Assembly: GCA_963693085.1 (NCBI GenBank)
Contig: OY856410.1
Span: 1,391,167,363 to 1,391,231,362 of the forward strand
Source: Alisma plantago-aquatica
Lineage: Eukaryota; Streptophyta; Magnoliopsida; Alismatales; Alismataceae
Length of the DNA stretch: 64,000 nt
Direction of reading: 5' to 3'
Within the stretch, counting starts at the first letter, position 1, and every line of letters begins with the position of its first letter. The translations under genes were made by a program, and so were the position numbers. Below, in pieces: positions 1 to 12,420 of the stretch. The notes beneath the pieces are model-generated. The model made no database searches. It saw only the letters and a list, made by a program, of their open reading frames with translations, and was not told the DNA's origin.

Positions 1-674
1 AACCTTGTACACATAGTAAAGAAAACCAAGTCCTTTTATATATTCAAAGGAGTCCTTAGAATCAATAGAGCTCTTGAGATTCTTCACATTAATCTATTTG
101 GACCTATGACAGCTCAAACGCTTCGTGGTAGCAAGTATTGCCTAGTGATTGTCAATGATTTCTCGCTCTTTACTTGGATTTTCTTCTTGATTTCAAAGAT
201 TTTTACCCTTGATGTTTTCTCCACTTTTTTCAAATGAACTGAAAATGGGTCTTCTTTTCAAATTGTCTCTATCTGTGGTGACCATGGGGGAGGATTTGAG
301 AATGAATTGTTTGCAGTGTTTAAGAAAAACCAGGAAACATGCATAACTTTTCTTCCCCCCGTACACCTCAACAAAATGAGGTAGTAGAGAGGAAGAATAG
401 GTCATTATAGGAGATGCCTAGGACACTGCTCTTGGAGTATGACACTCAAAAAGTTTTGGATTGAAGTCGTTAGCACCATTATTTGTGTTCAAAATTTGGT
501 TTTCACACATCCTTTTCTTAAGAGAAAACATATGAGTTACGGTGCAGTAGAAAGCCTTCTATTACCTTATTTCATATCTTTGATTGTGTATTCTATATTT
601 TTAACACCAAAGTTTCTCTCAGTAAATTTGATGTGAAATCTTACAATGATTTATTTTTGGCATATAACACTACT
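1..674 (+). pseudogene. Copia-1: decayed integrase fragment
   Basis: This is the integrase part of a Ty1/copia polyprotein, which would insert retrotransposon cDNA into chromosomes. Translation from about base 80 reads EILHINLFGPM and then GSKYCLVIVNDFSLFTW, the usual start of a copia integrase core (H-D-L-x-G-P-x, YxLVxVDDxS-R-x-x-W). The catalytic Asp of the first motif reads as Asn here (HINLFGPM). Stops and frameshifts follow, for example the TGA near 235 after a stretch encoding FFK. The fragment is 5' truncated by the window edge. At 674 it is cut by the small LTR element whose target duplication CTACT occupies 670-674 and 1565-1569; the reading resumes after it (TTSRSYRMFNIELSKIEES). 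It is non-functional. Confidence 0.8.
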
Positions 675-964
675 TGTAACACGCGGTCTGACTTCCCAAG
701 GCTCTCGTAGAGTTTCAAAAATGACGACTGGCCTCAAAGACCACCACTAGCCTTAACTGTGCACTTTGTCCTCACTCATGTGCAAGTTAGGGTCAACTTC
801 CCGACTGGTTACCATCCTAGTACTACTCCAAGTCGAGCACGCTTAACTATGGAGTTCTTTAGTGGTGGGATCCCAAAAAAGGAGGTGCAACTTGGTGATA
901 TGGGTAGTCAAATCATTCCTTTTAAGATCATTTTATCCAAGGCCTCAAATCTTGAGTCATTACA
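675..964 (+). repeat. Left LTR of the 890-bp TRIM-like element
   Basis: It starts TGTAACACGC and ends GAGTCATTACA. It aligns over its full length with 1274-1564, sharing blocks such as TTCCCAAGGCTCT, ATGGAGTTCTTTAGT and GATCATTTTATCCAAG. The TG..CA termini and the flanking CTACT support the left boundary. Confidence 0.78.
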
Positions 965-1273
965 ATCTCACCCATTTAGACTCTTGACATCCTCATCATG
1001 GCTCAACTATATGGCCTCATAATTTTTCCCCATTTCAGTGTAGATGCAAATGTCCCATGTACACTCAGCTCCCAATCATGACTTCCAACGCAAGGGCGGC
1101 TCCATCAACTTGGATAACCCTTTCCAACATGCTTGGACACTACCAGTACATGGGCATCTCCATCAACTCAGATAGCCCTTTCCAACAAGCATGGACTGCA
1201 CGACTCAAAGACTGGCATGCCACAGGCCCATGTGGCCCCCACCTACTATAGGGGAACTGGCTCCGATACTATT

Positions 1274-1564
1274 TGCAACACCTGGGCCCACTTCCCAAGG
1301 CTCTAGTAAAGTTTCAGGAATGACGACGGGCCCCAAATACCACCACTATCCTTAATTGCTCACTTTGTCCTCTCTCACGCACAAGCCGAGGTCAACTTCC
1401 TGATTGATCACCCATTCTAGTACTACTCCAATCCAAGCATGCTTAACTATGGAGTTCTTTAGTTATGGGATCCCAGAAAAGGAGGTGCACCTTGGCGATA
1501 TGGGTAGTCCAATCATTCCTTGTAAGATCATTTTATCCAAGTCCTCAAATCTTGGTACGTTACA
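1274..1564 (+). repeat. Right LTR of the 890-bp TRIM-like element
   Basis: It starts TGCAACACCTGGGCC (TG, with a change in the third base relative to the left copy) and ends TGGTACGTTACA, followed by the duplicated CTACT at 1565-1569. The same repeat family starts at 61509 with TGTAACACCCGGGCCCACT, so this LTR family is present elsewhere in the window. Confidence 0.78.
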
Positions 1565-2789
1565 CTACTAGTAGATCTTATCGTATGTTTAACATTGAAC
1601 TGTCTAAAATAGAAGAATCTATCAATGTATTTTTATTAAGACTAACCCCTTTATTTCCAAGAATGTTATGAATGATGATGCTTTAGATGAAGTGATTCTT
1701 TGATTAAAAGGACTACACATAAACAAAGGAATAGAGGTTGATGAAGTTAAAGACTCAAAAGAAGATGAAAAGAAGGATCCTACTCATCGCTTTATAAGAG
1801 ATCATCAAAAAGAGCTCAGCATTGGCAACCCCTTTGAAAAGATGAAGATGTAGGAAAGACAAAGGGATAAAAAGATCAATGGAACAAAGTGGGTCTACAT
1901 GAACAAGCTTGATGGAAGTGGTAAGGAGTTAAGGAACAAGGCAAGGTTAGTAGCTCAAGGTTACAAATAATAGGAAGGAATTGATTTTGATGAAACCTAT
2001 GCTCCTATTGCTAGACTTGAATACATTTGAATGCTACTTGCCTTTGCTAGTTATAAAAACCTTTTTCTTTACCAAATGGATTTGAAAGTGCTCTTTTGAA
2101 TGGAGAAATAGAGGAGAAATGTTTGTGTGGCCCAACCTCCTCGATTTGAATATGACAAGCCTTCTAACTATGTTTATCTATTATAAATGGCTCTTTATGA
2201 ACTCAAACCAACCCCTAGAGCTTGGTATGAGAAATTAATAAATTTTAGAAATGATAATGGATTTGTCATGGGAAAAGTTGACTCTACTCTCTTTTTAAAA
2301 CACATTTCTAATAATTTATTAATCATTCAAATTTATGTTGATTATATCATTTTTAATGGAATTAATTTGGATCTCCGCAAGGAGTTTAGTTCTATCGTGC
2401 AGAGTGAATTTGAAATGATCATGATGGGGGAGATCACATGCTTTCGTGCTTTCAATATCAAGAAAACAAAATATGGAAACTTCATCAAGCAAAGCAAGTA
2501 CACTAATGAACTCTTGAAGAACTTTAGGATGTAGAACAGATAGACAATGGATAGTCCTATGTCCAACACCACCAAACCCAACAAGGATGAAAAAGGTGAA
2601 AAGGTAGATGACAAGCTCTATAGCAGTATGATTGGTAGCTTACTATATCTAACTACCTATATAGTGGATACCATGTTTAATGTTTTCTTATGTGCTAGGT
2701 TTCAATCAAGCCCTATAAAATCTCATCTTGTATCTATTAAGAGGATTTTAAGGTACCTAGCCAAAATCTAAAACTTTGGTCTATACTAT
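1565..2789 (+). pseudogene. Copia-1: decayed reverse transcriptase region
   Basis: Continuation of copia-1 after the TRIM. From 1885 the reading gives WVYMNKLDGSGKELRNKAR and LVAQGYK, the N-terminal landmark of copia RT (WVfK.K.d..G.i.rykARLVAkGf), then FDETYAPIARLE near 1985. The open frame 2187-2534 gives LYELKPTPRAWYEKL, an FLKH-type finger, and IQIYVDYIIFNG, where the catalytic YVDD has become YVDY. A following frame (2547-2771) gives SMIGSLLYLTTYIVD and ILRYLAKI, the linker that precedes RNase H. Several stops and shifts separate these pieces. The sequence stops at 2789, where the copia-2 LTR begins (TATCATGG), before the RNase H. It is dead. Confidence 0.85.
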
Positions 2790-2888
2790 TATCATGGAAT
2801 CATTTTTACCCTGATCCCAATCCCACTACCTAGATAGTGGTAAAGGGATTTAAGTGCCCATCCCTAGGTGACCCAAATGGTAAGAATG
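2790..2888 (+). repeat. Copia-2 5' LTR, left part (split by LARD-1)
   Basis: Removing LARD-1 and one GAATG copy joins 2790-2888 to 26177-26192, giving a 110-bp unit. Its ends are inverted relative to each other (TATCATGGAATCATTTTTACC against TGTCATGAAACCATTCTTACC in reverse complement). It is followed at once by a primer binding site TTGGTATTAGAG. I read this as a short LTR, TG mutated to TA on the left and CA on the right. A near palindrome, CCACTACCTAGATAGTGG, lies inside (about 2821-2838). The left 85 bp also resemble the left terminus of LARD-1 in the same direction, so the two families share terminal sequence. The base string ACTAT precedes it; no matching right flank was found. Confidence 0.55.
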
Positions 2889-5687
2889 TGTCACAAAACC
2901 GTTCTTACCCCCAATCCCAATACCACTGCCTAGACAGTAGAAAAAGGATTGAAGCACCTGTCCCTGAGTGGCCCAATAGGATCAATCACACTAGCATATA
3001 CAATAAGAAATAAATAACTCAAAAACCCGATAATTAAATAACCAACTAACCCAATATGGAGATATATCTGATTTATCTTTGTCACCAGAGTGTATAGTGC
3101 GGAAGCGATCATATTCAGTATTCCATTTGTATTGCCTAAAATCAAGAAAATCAAGACACAATCATGCAATTGCATGGTATGCTATCAAAATCAAGTAAAC
3201 ACTTTATAAGAAAATAAGTATACTTGGCAGGACTTATACTCAAAAGAATAACAAGCAATTTGAAAAATCAACATTTATTCGACAAGTTTTTCAAGCAATT
3301 CAACTTTTATTACGAGTTCCCATTATGCTGTAATTCGAGAAGCATGCTTATATATTTTGTGGACTCTATTACCCCAACGCGATGGGGAAGGTCACTAGGC
3401 TCCTTCTCACCATAGGAACATAGGAAGCCAATGTACAAGTCCCACCTCCAATTGAGGGGGTTATTGTACTCAATATCAACATTATCAACATTATCAATAC
3501 CATCATCATTATCAATATAAGGGTAGTCATAATGGACATGAAATTTATGTTTCATGTTTATTAAAATATAGTATAGAAAAACAGAAGACTAATCATAGGA
3601 AAAGTATCTCATCCAAGTAAATAGCCAAGCATATAGTCAAGAGATACATAAAAGTATCTTCAATACAATCAAGGAGGAGTTATATAATAGCATACCTTTG
3701 TAAATGAGTATTTGGAGCATAGATCCCAACAAAAAGTAAATCAACCCCTAGAGCCAGATCCTAGATCAAAATATTGGATCAAGGGTCAAGATCATAGTTT
3801 TAAGAAGATCATTCTTCACTATTTGAGATTAGGGTTACATTTTCCTATTTCTACCTGAGAGTTAGGTCATCAACAATATTTACAAATATCTAACATTTAT
3901 TCAAGTATCAACCATGTTTCATGAATGGATGAACTACCTAGGTATATTTAGGAACACATGCCAACCCAAATTATTATTATCATCATTCAAATCTCTAGAT
4001 CATTTTCATGATACTTAGTAAAATTGGAATTTCAAGATTAGATTGACGAGTCAAAAATATATCAAGGGTTTTGCAAGATTAAGATCAATATCAAGATTAC
4101 TAATTATTCATAAATATTATAATCAAGATTGAATCCAGTAAATGGATCTAGGTCACTAATGATTTATTTTCAAGAGTAGATGATTCAAATAGACGGGATC
4201 TATGTTACAAGGTATCATCAGAGTCCAAATATAGGGTTTTCAACATTTAGTCAAGATTAACCACAAATAGAGTTATTTAGACCAATTACGTAAGCAAGAG
4301 ATCACGATTTAGGTGTATCCGTGAGAATAGTTTAGAATCAGGCTTCAGAAGTATTTTTAAACAATTCATTGGATTTTTCTGATCAATATTGACTATTTGA
4401 TCATCATTTTAGGAGTTCGGATGCATTTTCTATGATTAAAACGAGATTTGGCATTTTAATTGAATTTTTGAGCAGAGAGGGGAATATAATACCTTAAAAA
4501 GGAAAACCAAGGCCATTGGATTCAAAATTGGATGGACACGATCGCATCATGTAGCTCTTTGGTCCAATGGATAAGTGGACTCAGTTCACTGGCTAAAATG
4601 GCTGGTTCACACTTGATTTTTTGGTTCTGACCTTGGCTCCCCCTTCCTGGACCGCTGGTCTGGGACCTCTCTTCCACACACAGGAGCTCACTCATGAGGC
4701 TAGAAGCCAGGTGGAGCACTTCACTGGCGTAAAGGAGGTTTGGCAGCAAGAGTCATTGGCAGAGGCAGTGGGAGTGCCATCCGAGATCACCGGGATCCTG
4801 TGAACATGATGGATGCCTCTATTAGTGGGCATATGTGCTGAGGAAAGATGCCCGAAAACTACAGTGCAGTGGCGCTGCTCAGGCCAAGAGGAGAAACTGG
4901 GGGTAAAAACATGTGCGAGAGGGCATGAGAGTAGGGGTTTTCATGCAGTTGGAGTTTCCGAGCTCGGGCAGCCATTTTATAGCGTTGAAGGGGTGGGTTT
5001 TAGGGTTTCAAAGGCCATAGAATACATGGCGGCGGCTGTGAGCACAAGCTCTCAGTTGTTCTTGAAATGAATGGATTCAAGGGGGGGAAAGTGTCATTTT
5101 AGTTCGGAATGGCGGGGGGAACATTCATGTTCTTTTGATTTTTGAAATGGGTCAAAAATGAGCGAAAAGGGTGTGTCGATCCCCTTAGTCTCCTCCCCGC
5201 TGATTGTGGGAAGTGGGAGATGACCTCCTAACCACTGGATCGGGATGTGATCTGTGGCTCACCGATCCAAAGGCTGAGGTTCATCCCTTGCCTTAGCCAG
5301 CAGATTGTTGACTAGGAAAAGATCAGAAAAGGCCAATAAAAAGGGTTTTTTAGCACATAACTTTCAAAAATCATAGTAAATAGTAGGAATGTCCAAATGA
5401 CATGAGATTTGGACCATAGCTTCACAAAGATGTTTAGAATATTTTGAAAAAATTTGAGAACCATATGATGAAGTTTGATGGATCAATTTGTTTATTTGTA
5501 CAAAGTGATGAATTAATCAAATATAAGGTGTTATAATGTGTATAAAGTTCACATTGTTCACCATATTTTGTATTTGAGTCTCAACTTTGATTATGTAGAC
5601 AATAAAAATGAATTAGGACCATAAGTGAGTATAATGAGGACAAAATTGGATTTCATTCAAACTTATGCAAAATATCACTTTGTCACA
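2889..5687 (-). repeat. LARD-1 3' LTR (2799 bp)
   Basis: It runs in + coordinates from TGTCACAAAACCG to ATCACTTTGTCACA and matches 7851-9831 plus 25346-26176 over its length, with differences of several percent by eye and small indels. One indel is a segment around 9582-9603 absent from this copy near 4630. Short open frames inside (for example 4522-4749 minus) recur in the other LTR because the LTRs are copies; they show no domain and no codon constraint I can see, so I do not call a gene. The part from 4560 to 5300 is more GC-rich than the rest. Confidence 0.85.
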
Positions 5688-5700
5688 TTCTTCCTCCTTA
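5688..5700 (-). other. LARD-1 polypurine tract
   Basis: The minus strand reads TAAGGAGGAAGAA directly before the LTR start TGTGACA. An uninterrupted purine run abutting the 3' LTR is the plus-strand primer site of LTR retrotransposons and fixes the element's orientation. Confidence 0.8.
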
Positions 5701-7836
5701 AAAATGAATTTTGTCCCAAAAAATTCAAAAACATCCTCAAAGATTGGGATTATTCAACCTAAGTCATTTCCTCAAATATTGGGGTATCCTCAATTATAAA
5801 AACAAAATCATGTCTACAAATTTCAAGTAATCTGATAATCATAATTGAATTTCCATGTTCCATATCATAACCAAAATTGGTATTAATATCATTTATCATC
5901 GAGCAATTTAGTATCAAGGTCGATGCATATATTGTCCAAAGTCAGCATATGAGTCGCAAATATGGAGATAATAATATTGATCACAAATTTGGAGAGATCA
6001 TATTTTAGGTCAAACAAATAGAGTTCAAGTGCAAAAGGTGACTTTCAGTCCCAATATCTCAGGGTCTTAGACTCTCAATTGGCCTAGGTGGGGTTAGACA
6101 TCCATGATTTGATATTTCAAATTTCAACATTTCAAGACCACATCATACTTTCAATATCATGATTTTCGGGCTCAAAATCACTGGGAGGTCCCACCTAGTC
6201 CTAATGAGAGCTAAACCCTAAGTCATAACTCGAGAAGTCAAAGTAGTCATCATTTCAAAATTTGGGATTTTCAAGTCATTAGTCATATAGCTCAAGGTCC
6301 AAATAGTGTGATCATAGGATTTGTATCAGTACTGAGATTGGTAATCATGAATCACAAGTTCATTAATCAATATTAAGAGTCAAAAATTTAAGCGTCAAAA
6401 GTCATAGATCCAGAATTTTGAAGCTAGGGTTTAGATCCTATTTAGACCTTAGGGGAGATCACTCATCTATATTCAATTTTTAGCAACAATATTCAAGTAA
6501 TATTTGATCAACATGTCAAGATTTCATTATCATAGTTTCCAAAGGTTGATGAATGATCTAGACCTAGGTCTATCTAGGAAGTCAACCTCAAGCTATAGTC
6601 AATATTGCCATTTATCAAATCAATATTCAAGATCGAGTATAAACCATGGGTTTAACCTATTAGGCTTAGGTCAACCAGTCCAAATAGAGTGGAAGGGAAT
6701 ACCTTTTCAAACTCTAAATAATCAATAGGGTGAAAACTTAGAGGTAGTCGTAATGGGGATGTAACCTAGGTTAGGGGAGTCATGAGTCAACTACCATCCT
6801 AATCTGGCACATTACCAACATTAGTCATTATCAATTGAGATTATTCAAATAGGGAGAGTATCCATGATTAAATCGTATATATCAAGGTCATAAGATCAAA
6901 ATTCAAGATAATAGGTCAATAATGTCAAGATTTGCAATTCTTTCCTTTCATGATCAAGGTAGTGATACAGTTTGGAAATCAAAGATTTGATTTTGACATT
7001 CGAGGAATTAGAGCATAATAGTGCAAAATCTAGGTCCATAATCATCATATCAAAATTGAGATTGCAAAATGCATCAATAGTCAATAGAAAAAATGCTTTT
7101 TGCATCATAGTCTTATATCATGATTTTGTGAGTCTAAGACCTAGTCATTTGATAGCATGGTCAAGGTGTGTATAAAATAGGATATGAGTTTTCTTAATTA
7201 TGTTTGAGATTTAATCAACAATAGGGCAACATGGGCTTAATCAAATAGGGACCTTATAAAAAAAAAGGTATAAGGTATAAGTCATTCTTATTTTCCCAAA
7301 TCAAGATTTACCTCAACATAGGAAGCATATAGTCAAGTTTTAGCTAATTTGAGTGTTCATGATATTAGGGATCATACATGAGTATTTGGTTTCAAAATTA
7401 ATTTGATAAAAATCGAATTTTCAAATTCAGATCAGATCATGGTATCAACTTTCAAGATTTAGCGATATTCATTTTTCCCATGCATAAGCTACCCATAATC
7501 AAGACATCATGTGGTAAAGGTCACAAGAAAGGACCACATGAGGAGATGAGAAGACTGCCTAATCTTCATCTACACGGGTGGCTTAGGATTGTCCTTAAAT
7601 AAGAGATGATATGCTTGAAGACTCTCTAGGGTTTCACAAGAGAACATTTACATCCAGTTTTGGATCAATTAAGGCCAGGTAGAGCGGGGGATCTCAGCCA
7701 CCGGGAAGATGAATAGGAGAAATTATGTCAGGACCCCGAGCCTAGATACCTCAATTTTCACCATTATGGACTATAGGGTTTCTTGGGTGTAAGAGACTTG
7801 AGAAATTATTTACTTAAAGTATATGGGAGTGTGTAA

Positions 7837-7848
7837 GCTTTGATACCA
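7837..7848 (-). other. LARD-1 primer binding site
   Basis: On the minus strand, TGGTATCAAAGC lies two bases after the LTR end (GTGACA-GT). It differs at one position from the widespread plant initiator-Met tRNA primer site TGGTATCAGAGC. With the PPT it fixes the element as minus-strand. Confidence 0.8.
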
Positions 7849-7850
7849 AC

Positions 7851-9831
7851 TGTCACGGAACCGTTCTTACCCCAATCCCAATCCCACTGCCTAGACAGTA
7901 GAAAAAGGATTGAAGCGCCCGTCCCTGAGTGGCCCAATAGGATCAATCACACTAGCATATACAATAAGAAATAAATGATAGTTAACTGGATAATTAAAGA
8001 ACAAACTAACCCAATATGGAGATATATCTGATTTATCTTTGTCATCAGAGTGTATAGTACAGAAGCGATCATATTCAGTATTCCATTTGTATTGCCTAAA
8101 ATCAAGAAAATCAAGACACAATCATGCAATTGCACGGTACGCTGTCAAAATCAAGTAAAAACTTCATAAAAAATTAAGTACACTTGGCATCACTTATATT
8201 CAAAAGAATAACAAGCAATTTGCAAAACCAACGTTTATTTGACAAGTTTATCAAGCAATTCAACTTTTATTATGAGTTCCCATTATGCTGTAATTCGAGA
8301 AGCATGCTTATATATTTTGTGGACTCTATTATCCCAACGTGATGGGGAAGGTCACTAGGCTCCTTCTCACCATAGGAACATAGGAAGCCAATGTACAAGT
8401 CCCACCTCCAACTGAGGGGGTTGTTGTACTCAATATCAACATTATCAATACCATCATCATTATCAATATACGAGCAGTCATAATGGACATGCAATTTATG
8501 TTTTCATGTTTTTCAAAATATACTATAGGAAGACTAATCATAGGAACAGTAGCTCATCCAAGTAAATAGCCAAGCATACGGTTAAGAGATACATAAAAGT
8601 ATCTTCAATACAATCATGGAGGATTTATATAATAGTATACCATTCTAAATGAGTATTTGGAGCATAGATCCCAAGAAAGAGTAAATCAACCCCTTGAGTC
8701 AGATCTTAGATCAAAATATTGGATCAAGGGTCAAGATCATAGTTTTAAAAAGATCATGCTTCACTATTCGAGATTAGGGTTACATTTTCCTATTTCTACC
8801 TTAGGGTTATGTCATCAACAATATTTCCAAATGTCTAACATTTATTCAAGTATCAAGCATGTTTCATGAATGGATGACCTACCTAGGTATATTTAGGAAC
8901 ACATGCCAACCCTAATTATTATTATCATCATTCAAATCTCTAGATCATTTTCATGATACTTAGTATACTTGGAATTTCAAGATTAGATTGATGAGTCAAA
9001 AATATATCAACGGTTTTGCAAGATTAAGATCAATATCAAGATTACTCATTATTCATAAAGATTATAATCAAGATTGAATCAAGTAAATGGATCTAGGTTA
9101 CTAATGATTTATTTTCAAGAGTAGATGATTCAAATGGACTGGATCTAGGTTACAAGGAATCATCAGAGTCCAGATCTAGGGTTTTCAACATTCAGTCAAG
9201 ATTAACCACAAATAGAGTTATTTAGACCAATTACATAAGCAAGAGATCAAGATTTAGGTGTATCCGTGAGAATAGTTTATAATCAGGCTTTATAAGTATT
9301 TTTAAACGATTCATTGGATTTTTCTGATCAAGATTGACTATTTGATCATCATTTTTGGAGTTCGGATGCATTTTCTATGATTAAAACGAGATCTGGCATT
9401 TTAATTGAATTTTTGAGCAGAAAGGGGAATATAATACCTTAAAACGGAAAAACCAAGGCCATTGGATACAAAATTGGATGGAACAATCGCATCATGTGTC
9501 TCTCTGGTCCAATGGATAAGTGGACTTGGTTCACTGGCTAAAATGGCCGGTTCACACTTGATTTCTTGATTCTGACCTTGGTTTAATTGAGTATTGGACT
9601 GGGCCTCCCCCTTCCTGGACCGGCTGGTCTGGGACCTCTCTTCCACACGTAGGAGCACACTCATGAGGCCATAAGCCAGGCAGAGCACTTTGCTAGTGTA
9701 AAGGAGGTTTGGGAGCAAGAGTCATTGGCATAGGCAGTGGGAGTGCCGTCCAAGATCACTGGGATCCTGTGAACATGGTGGATGCCATTATTGGTGGGCA
9801 TATGCGTTGAGGCAAGTTGCCCAAAAACTAT
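7851..9831 (-). repeat. LARD-1 5' LTR, part next to the PBS
   Basis: It starts TGTCACGGAACCG in + coordinates and parallels 2889 to about 4865. It ends at 9831 where the 15.5-kb element is inserted; the duplicated target ACTAT occupies 9827-9831 and 25346-25350. Continuity is clear because the left LTR reads ...CCGAAAACTACAGTGCAG across the same point. Confidence 0.85.
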
Positions 9832-11379
9832 TGTAACATCCCTGACCTGGGTTATGCTTTAACCCTATGTGTTTTAATAAAAAAAGATGATTATCTGATT
9901 AATCTCATCTTGTGAAAATTAATTACGGCTCATGAGGAACTTATGTTTCAATTTTGGTCCTGTTTGAACAATGTTGAAGCAATGTTTTCTTATTTTGGAC
10001 TAAAGCGCAAATTACCCAAGTTAAGGGGATAAATTATAAATGTTACATAATAATATGTTCCTCTGATGTTGAGACATTATAAGAATGAATATGATGTATT
10101 GGTATGGTTTCCACAAGCCTGGACACTAAGATAGAGCTTGTTGGACAATGTTTGTGCATTAAAACCTAGTTTTGGTGTAAAGTGCAATTTACCAAAAACC
10201 TAAGGTTCAGTATGCAAATTACCACTTCAATAAGGTCCCTAATGTTTCTTGGCATCATGTAGAGCAAAGAAAATGAGAGGGGCGCCTCATTTGAATTAAG
10301 TTGGAGGAGACAAAATCTTGATATTAAAATAATCAAGATTTAATCCTAATTGAAACCCTAATTCAATTTAGGACAAAAATGAATATATTAATTAAAGGAC
10401 TTTCAACCAAAATTAAAATGATTGAGTTCATATATGTATGGTCGTCTTTGTTCTTTGAAAGAGCCACAAAATATCTCAAGGAGGTGGAATTTCCACTCAC
10501 CTTATTATAAGGAAAGAAATATCTACTAAGTCATGGATATTAATATAAAAAGGGTTAAGGTGCTTATTTTTCTTTTCTTTAAAATGTCGATAACTGAAAG
10601 GAATAAGAGGCCAATAAGATAGACTCGTCTCTGAGGAAGGAGAGGGGTCAAGTGTCAAGGGAATTGAGGGGATAATTCCTACTTTCTCTCTCCTAATTGA
10701 TTTTTTTAATAAAATTCACATATAAGCTCATTTATCCATAGAATGAAAGGGAATTTCGTATTTACTTCCACCCCTTGCTTGGAAAAAGACCGTGGGAGCT
10801 TGGGAGCAAGACGAGAACGACCCCCAACCTGTTGGTAAGTCCTTGACCTTCGTTCTCCTTGATTCCATGGTGGAAATCGAAAATAAATTATGGATTTCTT
10901 CTTAATTTACTCTCCTATTCAACCCTAGCCAAAGTTTTCAACCAAAAGCTTGAGCACGAGCCTAAGGGGAGTTGCAAAAGCTTCATCCACCATTGTTGGT
11001 GTTATCTTGGAGCTTTGGAGCTCAATTGGATGTGGGTTTTATAACTTGAAACCCTAACTTTGTCATTGCATTCAATTCCCCATCAAATAATGATCATTTC
11101 TCTATTTGCAAATATTGATTTGGTTGATTGATGCAATCTCCATGGAAATCACAGCAGGTTTCGTGGGTCTAGAGCTTGATGATGATGACAGAGAAGCATA
11201 GAAGCAAACGGTTTAAGACCATTTGGTGATGTTGACCAGGGTTGACCGTTTGGGGATTTGTTCATAATTATATATGTTAATGACCCATCAATTATTATTG
11301 ATGAACTCCAATTGGTTCATGAGTTGAAGGTCCATCAATCACCTAAACGCTAATCGGGTTGATGCTTTGGGTTGATTGA

Positions 11380-12420
11380 CCCAAACGGTTTCAAAACCAT
11401 TTGGGTATCACCCAAACGGTCTCAAGACCGTTTGGGGATCACCCAAGACCATTTGGAGGTCTAGGGTTAGGTATGGTCAAGTGTTTGAAGGTCCAAAGAT
11501 ACCAAATTGAAATACAATCAAGGGCTGATTTGGTGACCAATCCTAGGAACCAAACTCTAATTGAATGACATGGTTAATGATGATATGATGGCAAAACGGT
11601 CTCCAAACCATTTGGAGGTCATCCAAACAATCCCAAGACCGTTTGGAGGTCACCCAAGACCGTTTGGAGGTCTAGGGTTGACTATGGTTAGGGGTTTGAA
11701 GATCTAAAGGTACCAAGTTGAAGTGCAATCAAATGCTGATTTGGTGATCAATCCAATGATCCAAACTTTGATTGATTGACTTGGATTTTGATGTTGACAT
11801 GGGAAAACGGTCTCAAGACCGTTTGGAGGTCATCCAAACGACCTCAAGACCGTTTGGGATCAGGTCATGTTCAATTTGGATGGTGCTCCAATAGTTTTGA
11901 AGTAACTAGTTTCACATTGGTTAATGTTGAAGGATCATCAATTCCAAACCCTAATCCAATTGATTCAGACCATAATTGATGATCAATTGAGGGTCAATTG
12001 AGGGTCAAATCAGTTGAAGTTTGACCTAATTAACTCAATTGAAGTATGGTGATAGGTTCAATTGATGATTACTTACATGAATTCAATGGTTGAAGGATTC
12101 AACCATGGAAACCCTAATTTAATTGGAGTGGTTGAGACCCTTTTTGGTCCTTGCGGTTTTGAGGGGGTTTGGACCCAACGGTCTCAAGACCGTTTGAGTC
12201 CAAACGGTCTCAAGACCGCTTGAGACAAAACGGTCTCAAGACCGTTTGGGACCAAACGATCCCAAACCGTTTTGGTGCATGCGGTTTCAAAAAGTCAACT
12301 TTGGCAAACGGTCTTCACCACCTACTTTACTAAACGGTTTTGAGTATTCAACCAAGACCGTTTGAGGTCTGATTGGTCAAGACCATTTGAGGTCTAAGTG
12401 ACCAAGATCATTTGGAAAGT
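11380..12420 (+). repeat. Array of a 20-bp near-palindrome in the 5' LTR
   Basis: The motif AAACGGTCTCAAGACCGTTT has 9-bp inverted arms and a 2-bp centre. Perfect or near-perfect full copies lie at 11414-11433, 11805-11824, about 12176-12195, 12202-12221 and 12228-12247. Many half sites (AAGACCGTTTGG, AAACGGTTTC, AAGACCATTTGG) lie between, often 20-60 bp apart and often followed by GAGGTC. Each full copy could fold into a hairpin or bind a dimeric protein. Function is unknown. Confidence 0.85.

Larger units (their letters stand above)
675..1564 (+). mobile_element. TRIM-sized LTR element (890 bp) with 5-bp target duplication
   Basis: Two direct repeats of about 290 bp (675-964 and 1274-1564) flank a 309-bp interior. 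Outer ends are TGTAAC and GTTACA, and the host sequence CTACT is duplicated exactly on both sides (670-674, 1565-1569), as expected for retrotransposon integrase. There is no coding capacity: the short open frames inside have no recognisable domain. Total size and LTR length fit terminal-repeat retrotransposons in miniature, although the LTRs are at the long end for that class. I cannot see a convincing tRNA primer site after the left LTR; the run AGGGGAACTGG near 1250 could be a weak polypurine tract. The LTRs differ by roughly 15 percent by eye, so the insertion is old. The LTR start resembles the scrap at 61509-61568. Confidence 0.8.
5688..7850 (-). other. LARD-1 interior, no coding capacity seen
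   Basis: This 2.16-kb stretch holds only short, unrelated open frames and none of the gag, protease, RT, RNase H or integrase motifs on either strand. It is AT-rich and has a monotonous texture built from words such as TCAAGAT, ATCAAAATT and CATCATAG. Parts of both LTRs (about 3720-4420) have the same texture. It may be a degenerate short-repeat expansion or simply relaxed sequence. The 70 bp next to the PBS resemble the leader of copia-2 at 26193-26260. Confidence 0.75.

Noticed and set aside
4522..9718. Related minus-strand frames in both LARD-1 LTRs (4522-4749 and 9401-9718), possible conserved protein
   Set aside because: The similarity is explained by the LTRs being copies; indels between them change the frame and no domain is visible.
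11380..12420. Repeats with spacers resembling a CRISPR array
   Set aside because: Spacing is irregular, repeats vary, the locus is a retrotransposon LTR in a plant genome and there are no cas genes.
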